DNA from: Flavobacteriales bacterium UBA2798
Lineage (GTDB): Bacteria; Bacteroidota; Bacteroidia; Flavobacteriales_D; UBA2798
Direction of reading: 5' to 3'
DNA: 10,592 nucleotides
Assembly: GCA_002351955.1 (NCBI GenBank)
Contig: DEHO01000032.1
Span: 19,745-30,336 of the forward strand
Part shown: positions 5,891 to 10,592 of the stretch, in pieces
Numbering within the stretch: the first letter of the stretch is position 1
How the letters are laid out: each line of letters starts with the position of its first letter
Notes under the pieces: model-generated
Database searches by the model: none
The model's input: the letters and a program-made list of their open reading frames with translations, nothing else
What the model was told of the DNA's origin: nothing
Made by a program: the position numbers and the translations under genes

Positions 5891-6250
5891 TTAAGAGAAA
5901 ATGTGCGTACCGTGCATGGCTCCAATCAAAAAGGCGGTCAAACCAAGTAGGAACCCGATCCATCCCAACTTTTCTTTTTTAATCCCGGCAACAAGTCCAA
6001 GCAAGGCCGTCAGTGCTCCGCCAAAAAGAACGATGTAGCTAAAATTCATTTTCTTTTCATGAGCCTCAAACCAAAGCATGCGGGTTGGGCTTGGACCGAT
6101 TTCCTCTCCGCTTTGCATGCCCGAAATAAACTCGAGGTTTTCGAGCGCCTCAAGAGCATCGGCAGAAGGGGCAAGACTAAATTGAACATACAATGCAAGC
6201 ACAGCAAATGCAGCGCCCATTGCAACAGAAATAATGGCTAGTTTCTTCAT
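5891..6250 (-). CDS. Small membrane protein of unknown function, three predicted helices
   Basis: This is a 119-aa protein with hydrophobic helices at about residues 4-25, 70-91 and 96-114. Between the first and second is a polar, acidic segment (about 30-68) with FISGMQSGEEIGPSPTRMLW and then FEAHEKKMNF. The first helix could instead be a cleaved signal peptide, leaving two membrane spans. I do not recognise a family or an active site. The C-terminus carries a histidine pair (MHGTHIFS) that could bind a metal, but two residues are weak evidence. The gene lies downstream of the M1 peptidase on the same strand with a 77-base gap that contains the CACTAAG repeat, so read-through from the peptidase is possible. 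The ATG is the only sensible start and is followed at once by the hydrophobic helix. Confidence 0.75.
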   Translation of the reverse strand: MKKLAIISVAMGAAFAVLALYVQFSLAPSADALEALENLEFISGMQSGEEIGPSPTRMLWFEAHEKKMNFSYIVLFGGALTALLGLVAGIKKEKLGWIGFLLGLTAFLIGAMHGTHIFS

Positions 6251-6286
6251 GGTTGTTTGGTTTTGGACTACAATTTAGAAAATAAA

Positions 6287-6320
6287 CCACTAAGACACAA
6301 GGCCACTAAGATTCACTAAG
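6287..6320. repeat. CACTAAG short-repeat cluster
   Basis: Three copies of CACTAAG occur at 6288-6294, 6304-6310 and 6314-6320, the first two extended to CCACTAAG, with ACACAAGG between the first and second. Spacing is 16 then 10 bases. Similar CACTAAG/ACACAAGG strings recur in intergenic DNA of many bacteria, from memory, so this may be one copy of a dispersed family. It lies between the peptidase stop and the membrane protein start, both on the minus strand. Confidence 0.6.
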
Positions 6321-6327
6321 AAATTCC

Positions 6328-9009
6328 TCACTTCACATATTGAAGGATATTCTTGTCGGTCTCTTTGGATTTAATGTCATTTATCAGCGCAACAATTTTC
6401 TCACTCATGTTTTTTGCCCGTACAGCATCTGCCTGCGCCTGGTCAGCGTCCATTGTTTTGCCTTCCTTGCGTAAACTTTCAGCAAGGGTAGTCATTTCGA
6501 GCTCCTTTTTTGAATAATGCGACTGCAACATTGAAAGCTGCTGATACCCCGAAAACTTCAACCACCAGGGACTTCCGTTGCGTGCAACATCTTCGAAAAG
6601 TGCCAGACCCTTTTCTACTTCGGTATCGTTTTGGCGACGAATATAATTTCCGTAAATAGAAATGAATTCATAGCGGCTAAATCCTGTGAGTGCTTTATAT
6701 GTGCTAAGGAAAAATTCATGCTCGGCAGCAGTACCATGTTCAGAGTAAATTTCTGCCACTGTCATTTTTATCTCGCTGTTCTTTTCGCTTTCGTACTTAC
6801 GTGCCATTTCCATGGCTTTTTTGCCGTCTGTTTTTGAAATACTTTCCAAACCGGCAGACATAACATTGTACGAAGAATCGTTCACCGCTTTTTCATAAAT
6901 AGGAATAAGACTTGCATCTTCCGGGAAATTTCTTCCCAACTGACGTATTGCAGTTGCACGTACCGACTTCCCTTTGTTGTTAAGTGCAATTTCAGACAGA
7001 CTCGATTTGATCACATCTTTTTGTGTTTTAATTGCCTTCTTCATATTACGCATGGCAAGTTCCTGCAAAAAGGGCGATTTATCATTAAGTGCTTCCACCA
7101 ATAATTTATGCGCTTCCTCATTGTTGCTCTTTCCACACTCCTCAATAGCTTCGCGGCGGTCGAGGTACCTTGGCGCATTTTTATATTGGTGAATCCACTG
7201 CTCAATAGGCTTAATATCATCTTTCTCTCCCAATAAGCGTTTTTGCGCATCAAAATTTACAAGAAGAGGTGTTCCGCTAACTTCAATTCTAAACGTATCT
7301 ATTCTGTTTTCAACTTTTACCGAGTGCGTGGTTTTTCCGGTTGCAGTGTATACATCGATATCAACAGGTAATACATAAAGCGGAACCTGATCGAGATTCT
7401 GTTTCTGTTCAACAATAACAGATACCATTTTCTTTTGCTCGGAATATTCCTGAGTAATCTTCAGTATCGGATGACCCTTGGCAAAAAACCACTGATTGAA
7501 ATACCAGTTCAAATCCTGACCGGTAACTTTTTCAAAAGCCAAACGCAACTGATGCATTTCGGCAGGTTGAAATTTGTTTTCGGTAAGGTAAACTTTCAGC
7601 GATTCAAAAAATGCAGCATCACCAACGATACCACGTAACATATGAAGGATGCGCCCTCCTTTGTTGTAGGAGTGTGCATCAAACATCTCTTCCTTGTCGT
7701 GGTAATTATAGCGAACCATGTCTACATAACCACCCTGACGAGAGCTCATGATATAACCACTCATTTCTGTAAAGGCATGATGATCCGCTTCATCTTCACC
7801 GTGCTCGTATTCGTCCCAGAGGTATTGACTGTAATTGGCAAACGATTCGTTGAGCGGTAGATTAGCCCATGATTCGCAGGTTACCAAATCTCCAAACCAG
7901 TGGTGAAACAATTCGTGTGCAATAATCGACTCGTTATGTCCATCCAACAATTCGCGACGTGTACGGTACAAAAATTCACCATGAATAGTTGCTGTTGTAT
8001 TTTCCATCGCACCGGATACATAATCGCGTACCACCACCTGTGCGTATTTGTCCCATGGGTATTCTACCCCCAGTATTCGTGAAAAATAGTCGAGCATTTT
8101 CGGTGTTTTCCCAAAAATATCGCGCGCATATTGTTCGTACTCGCGTTCCACGTAATACGTCACATCAATTTCCTGACCGCTTGGCTTTCTCCATTTATCA
8201 CGAACAACAGCATAATCTCCCACCGTCATCATCACCAAATATGGAGCGTGTGGTTGTGCCATTTTCCAATGGTCGGTCCGCATTCCGTTACCGTGTTTTT
8301 TGGAGGCGATCAAAACTCCATTGGAGAGGGAAACAAATTCTTCGCGCACGGTAATGAAAAGATCGTGTGTCATTTTTTCATTGGGCTTGTCGATTGTAGG
8401 AAACCAACAGGAACTTGCTTCAGTTTCGCCTTGTGTCCAGATCTCTACATGCTTGCCTACCTCACTGCTGTCGGGATTGATAAAATAGAGCCCCTTGTCG
8501 CCCGCAATTGCAGCACTGCCTCCCATATCGAGTTCGTTTGGTTTTGCAGTGTATTCGATATAAAGCTGATACGTTTCTTCTTTCGTGTATTTGCGATCGA
8601 GAGTAATTTTCAAAACTTTTCCATCGTAACCAAACAACAAATCCTTATTGGCAGCACTCTTCATTTGTACCTTATGGACATCGAAACCCTTGGCATCAAG
8701 CTCGATTTGGGTTACCGGATAAAAATACGGACGCACATCGATGGTTGCTTTTCCATGCAGATATGTCTTTTTGTAATCGAAGCTCACTTCGAGTCGGGTG
8801 TGAATGATATCATTAACTCGTGTAACCGATGGGTTATAATGTGGTTGACGTGGCTCTTCCTGCTTTGGTGGAGTCGCATTTGTTACCGGCTTTTCGGTGC
8901 TTTGCTTGGGATCTTTGCCCCCTTTGGTGGTAGATGTTCCACCGGTACCGGTCTTGCAGGATGACACGGCCAGTACTGCAACAGCAAGTAGAAAATGTAT
9001 TCTTTTCAT
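6328..9009 (-). CDS. M1-family zinc aminopeptidase, membrane-anchored lipoprotein with HEAT-like C-terminus
   Basis: This is an 893-aa exported metallopeptidase that removes N-terminal residues from peptides. The signal peptide ends in a lipobox (AVSSC, C18), followed by a low-complexity Gly/Thr/Ser/Lys/Pro linker (about 19-58) that would hold the enzyme off the membrane. The N-terminal beta domain spans about 60-260. The substrate-binding GAMEN loop is at 333-337. The zinc site is HELFH (H365, H369, catalytic E366) with E388 after 18 residues, the M1 spacing HExxH-x18-E. The transition-state tyrosine is probably Y448 (YNKGGRI). After a beta domain (about 515-595) comes a helical region (about 600-890) with HEAT-like pairs instead of the ERAP-type domain of PepN. 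It is monocistronic or leads a unit with the next membrane protein. A promoter-like element lies 18 bases before the ATG. The substrate range cannot be read from the sequence. Confidence 0.95.
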   Translation of the reverse strand: MKRIHFLLAVAVLAVSSCKTGTGGTSTTKGGKDPKQSTEKPVTNATPPKQEEPRQPHYNPSVTRVNDIIHTRLEVSFDYKKTYLHGKATIDVRPYFYPVTQIELDAKGFDVHKVQMKSAANKDLLFGYDGKVLKITLDRKYTKEETYQLYIEYTAKPNELDMGGSAAIAGDKGLYFINPDSSEVGKHVEIWTQGETEASSCWFPTIDKPNEKMTHDLFITVREEFVSLSNGVLIASKKHGNGMRTDHWKMAQPHAPYLVMMTVGDYAVVRDKWRKPSGQEIDVTYYVEREYEQYARDIFGKTPKMLDYFSRILGVEYPWDKYAQVVVRDYVSGAMENTTATIHGEFLYRTRRELLDGHNESIIAHELFHHWFGDLVTCESWANLPLNESFANYSQYLWDEYEHGEDEADHHAFTEMSGYIMSSRQGGYVDMVRYNYHDKEEMFDAHSYNKGGRILHMLRGIVGDAAFFESLKVYLTENKFQPAEMHQLRLAFEKVTGQDLNWYFNQWFFAKGHPILKITQEYSEQKKMVSVIVEQKQNLDQVPLYVLPVDIDVYTATGKTTHSVKVENRIDTFRIEVSGTPLLVNFDAQKRLLGEKDDIKPIEQWIHQYKNAPRYLDRREAIEECGKSNNEEAHKLLVEALNDKSPFLQELAMRNMKKAIKTQKDVIKSSLSEIALNNKGKSVRATAIRQLGRNFPEDASLIPIYEKAVNDSSYNVMSAGLESISKTDGKKAMEMARKYESEKNSEIKMTVAEIYSEHGTAAEHEFFLSTYKALTGFSRYEFISIYGNYIRRQNDTEVEKGLALFEDVARNGSPWWLKFSGYQQLSMLQSHYSKKELEMTTLAESLRKEGKTMDADQAQADAVRAKNMSEKIVALINDIKSKETDKNILQYVK

Positions 9010-9026
9010 GATAATCAGTTAGTTCG

Positions 9027-9034
9027 CAAATATC
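9027..9034 (-). promoter_or_regulatory. Putative -7 element of the M1 peptidase gene
   Basis: On the minus strand this reads GATATTTG, matching TAnnTTTG except at the first base. It ends 17 bases before the peptidase ATG, so the leader would be about a dozen bases. Confidence 0.4.
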
Positions 9035-9061
9035 CGATTTTCACCCATACGGGGAACTTTC

Positions 9062-9091
9062 TTTGTATATGTGGCAAAATGTTTAGTTTAG
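9062..9091 (+). promoter_or_regulatory. Putative Bacteroidota promoter of the biotin carrier gene
   Basis: TTTG at 9062-9065 (-33 type) and TAGTTTAG at 9084-9091 (-7 type, one mismatch to TAnnTTTG) are separated by 18 bases, close to the usual spacing in this phylum. The GTG start lies 22 bases after the -7 element. It is divergent from the peptidase promoter within the same 104-base gap. Confidence 0.45.
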
Positions 9092-9113
9092 CGTTATAAA
9101 ACAAGTATCAACG

Positions 9114-9614
9114 GTGATCAAGGTAAAAGTCAACGGCAACAAGGAGTTCAGCATTGTTCCAAAGTCAAACGGCGAAGGAGAGCTCAACGGTGCGCACTAT
9201 GTCTGCAGCGAAACAGAAGTGAAGCCCGGAACCTATCATGTGCTTTACAAAAACGGAAGCTACACAATCGATGTGCTTCGACATGATGCAGAAAGCAAAA
9301 CCATGCAGGTTATGGTGAATGGCACACGCTATACGCTTGAGTTGAGGGATAAGTACGACGAGTTGCTTCAATCCCTTGGAATGAGTGCCGGAACAAAAAC
9401 CATCCGTGAGATGAGAGCTCCAATGCCCGGAATGGTAATCCAGATCATGGTGAATGCGGGCGACACGGTAAGCAAAGATCAACCACTACTTATCCTCGAA
9501 GCGATGAAAATGGAAAACGTATTGAAAGCTCCGGGTGACGCTGTTATAAAATCGATAAACATTTCGAAGGGCAACGCTGTTGAAAAGAACCAGGTACTCA
9601 TCTCATTCGAATAA
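9114..9614 (+). CDS. Biotin carboxyl carrier protein (biotin/lipoyl-attachment domain)
   Basis: This 166-aa protein has a C-terminal biotinyl domain (about 99-166): the APMPGMV turn (102-108), the acceptor motif EAMKME with biotinylated K132, and the mirror hairpin ending VLISFE. Such proteins carry CO2 on biotin between a biotin carboxylase and a carboxyltransferase, as in acetyl-CoA, propionyl-CoA or related acyl-CoA carboxylases, or in decarboxylase pumps. The N-terminal part (1-98) is a beta-rich domain typical of the Bacteroidota carrier subunits and differs from E. coli AccB. The start is GTG 9114; no in-frame ATG exists before codon 64, and the protein would lose its first domain with a later start. 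No carboxylase subunit lies in the window, so the partner is encoded elsewhere. The YceI-like gene follows after 18 bases on the same strand. Confidence 0.9.
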   Translation: MIKVKVNGNKEFSIVPKSNGEGELNGAHYVCSETEVKPGTYHVLYKNGSYTIDVLRHDAESKTMQVMVNGTRYTLELRDKYDELLQSLGMSAGTKTIREMRAPMPGMVIQIMVNAGDTVSKDQPLLILEAMKMENVLKAPGDAVIKSINISKGNAVEKNQVLISFE

Positions 9615-9632
9615 ACCCAATTTTTCAAGATT

Positions 9633-10286
9633 ATGAAACGGATCCTTATCTCTACTTTATCTGCATTTGTACTTATCGCTTGCGGAGGCGAACAAAAAAC
9701 AGAAACAAAAACCGGCGACACACTCGCGGTTGAAGAAACCAAAGCGCAGGTGTGTACCTACACTTACCAGCACGATTCTACACGCGTAGAATGGATCGCC
9801 TATAAGTTCACCGAAAAAACCGGAGTTAAGGGACGCTTTCGTTACACCGAGGTAAACAATACCACGAGCTCTACTTCCATGTACGATGTGCTTAAAGGTG
9901 CGGCAATTTCCATTCCTATCGATAGTCTTGAAACCAACGATAAGGGCAGGAATGAAAAAATCGTAAAATTTGTTTTTGGTAAAATGAACAATACAAAAAC
10001 AATCACCGGCACATTAAAGGGATTTGCTGAAGATGGTTCAAGCGCAACGCTTGTCATCAAGATGAATGAAATCGAAAAGGAGATCAACGCTCCGGCAAGC
10101 TGGGAAGGCGAAAAAGTTACATTGAAAACAGATATCAATCTGGGCGATTTCAATGCGCTATCCTCTGTTGATGCCATTACCAATGCCTGTAAAGAAAACC
10201 ACAAGGGATCAGACGGCATTGCAAAGGTTTGGCCGGATGTAACCATCATCGTTTCTACTACGCTCAAAAAAGAGTGTGCGGAATAA
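9633..10286 (+). CDS. YceI-like lipoprotein
   Basis: This is a 217-aa protein. The signal peptide ends in the lipobox LIAC (C17), followed by a Gly/Glu/Lys/Thr-rich linker (about 18-40). The domain from about residue 41 to 215 fits the YceI lipocalin-like barrel: VEWIAYKFTEKTGVKGRF at about 52-69, then a strand rich in Ile and Ser leading to DSLETNDKGRNEKIV (roughly 96-110), which resembles the YceI motif IDTRNARRDEHL. TITGTLKGF and DINLGDFNAL follow later in the barrel. YceI proteins bind isoprenoid-like hydrophobic ligands in the periplasm in the structures known; the ligand here cannot be told. The two pairs of cysteines (C17 lipid anchor and C41, later C185 and C215) may form disulfides. 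It lies between the biotin carrier (18 bases upstream) and the thioesterase (6 bases downstream), probably in one transcript. Confidence 0.82.
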   Translation: MKRILISTLSAFVLIACGGEQKTETKTGDTLAVEETKAQVCTYTYQHDSTRVEWIAYKFTEKTGVKGRFRYTEVNNTTSSTSMYDVLKGAAISIPIDSLETNDKGRNEKIVKFVFGKMNNTKTITGTLKGFAEDGSSATLVIKMNEIEKEINAPASWEGEKVTLKTDINLGDFNALSSVDAITNACKENHKGSDGIAKVWPDVTIIVSTTLKKECAE

Positions 10287-10292
10287 TTGAAG

Positions 10293-10592
10293 GTGGAAAA
10301 TCATTACCGTTTCCTCGAACAACTCTATTATCGTGGTCCGATCAACGGACTTTTAAAACAGAGCATTGAAGTACGTGCTGACAAATGTGTCATTACTCAC
10401 GAAGTAGATCCCCAATTTTTTCATGCAGGAAATGCATTGCACGGCGCCATGTATTTTAAACTGCTGGATGATTCCGCCTATTTTGCCTGTGCTGGAAGAG
10501 AAAAGGAATTTTTTATTGTGACCATTTCATTTACGCTGGATCTAATGCGTCCGGTTGACTCAGGAAAACTTCGCGCAGAAGGATGTTGCACC
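10293..10592 (+). CDS. Hotdog-fold thioesterase, PaaI-like (3' truncated by window)
   Basis: The frame is open from here to the window edge, giving 100 residues. The core HAGNALHGAMYFKLLDDSAY (44-63) is the PaaI/YbgC-type hotdog segment: H50-G51 and D59/D60 lie where the acyl-CoA-binding HG motif and the catalytic acid sit in that family. FIVTISFTLDLMRPVDSGKL (about 71-90) continues as the next strands with the MRPV turn. Such enzymes hydrolyse acyl-CoA thioesters, often aryl or medium-chain ones; the substrate is not readable here. GTG 10293 is preferred as the start (M-E-N-H-Y-R); a TTG at 10287 directly after the YceI stop would add two residues. It follows the YceI-like gene by 6 bases, so it is probably co-transcribed. 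The C-terminal third lies beyond the window. Confidence 0.82.
   Translation, partial: MENHYRFLEQLYYRGPINGLLKQSIEVRADKCVITHEVDPQFFHAGNALHGAMYFKLLDDSAYFACAGREKEFFIVTISFTLDLMRPVDSGKLRAEGCCT

Noticed and set aside
5888..5897. CTCTTAAGAG palindrome as a terminator between the XRE and membrane protein genes
   Set aside because: It has no loop, is only ten bases, is AT-rich and overlaps the stop codon of the minus-strand gene; it would not form a stable RNA hairpin.
6287..6320. CRISPR array
   Set aside because: The repeated unit is seven or eight bases with irregular spacing and no spacers of uniform length, and no cas genes are present.
8131..8964. A 277-codon plus-strand frame inside the M1 peptidase gene
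   Set aside because: It lies antisense to a gene with clear catalytic motifs, its product has no recognisable pattern and is cysteine- and phenylalanine-rich as antisense shadows often are.
9842..10267. A 141-codon minus-strand frame antisense to the YceI-like gene
   Set aside because: The product is a shadow of the sense frame, and the sense protein has a signal peptide and a recognisable barrel pattern.

Overview
The window looks like a chromosomal stretch from a member of the Bacteroidota (flavobacterial or sphingobacterial type). The reasons are a flavobacterium-like phytoene synthase C-terminus, many short lipoproteins with S-C lipoboxes, few Shine-Dalgarno sequences, and promoter-like TAnnTTTG (-7) elements ahead of several genes. 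No rRNA, tRNA, IS element, phage gene or CRISPR array was seen.

Region 1 (1-3920, + strand) is one tightly packed, partly overlapping transcription unit that begins upstream of the window. It holds the end of phytoene synthase (crtB), a small exported protein of unknown function, type I isopentenyl-diphosphate isomerase (idi), a eukaryote-type 6-pyruvoyltetrahydropterin synthase, GTP cyclohydrolase I (folE), and an iron-sulfur photolyase/cryptochrome of the PhrB/CryB (FeS-BCP) class. Idi feeds isoprenoid precursor to carotenoid synthesis. FolE and PTPS together turn GTP into 6-pyruvoyltetrahydropterin. The photolyase uses light to repair DNA or to signal. The unit reads as a light-protection operon combining pigment, pterin and photorepair.

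Region 2 (3931-5884) is an AT-richer block of genes with no housekeeping role. A minus-strand set starts from a promoter near 5450: a 162-aa lipoprotein, a 115-aa lipoprotein, a candidate 38-aa membrane peptide too short for ordinary gene calling, and a 108-aa unknown. Divergent from it is an XRE-type regulator with a coiled-coil tail.

Region 3 (5891-9009, - strand) holds a small three-helix membrane protein and a large M1-family zinc aminopeptidase that is anchored as a lipoprotein and carries a C-terminal HEAT-like domain. A short CACTAAG-rich repeat lies between them.

Region 4 (9114-10592, + strand), divergent from the peptidase, holds a stand-alone biotin carrier protein, a YceI-like lipoprotein, and the start of a hotdog-fold thioesterase that runs off the window.

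The most interesting signals are the co-transcription of a BH4-type PTPS and folE with an FeS photolyase in a carotenoid operon, the conserved-looking exported protein embedded in that operon, and the small lipoprotein/peptide block beside the XRE regulator.
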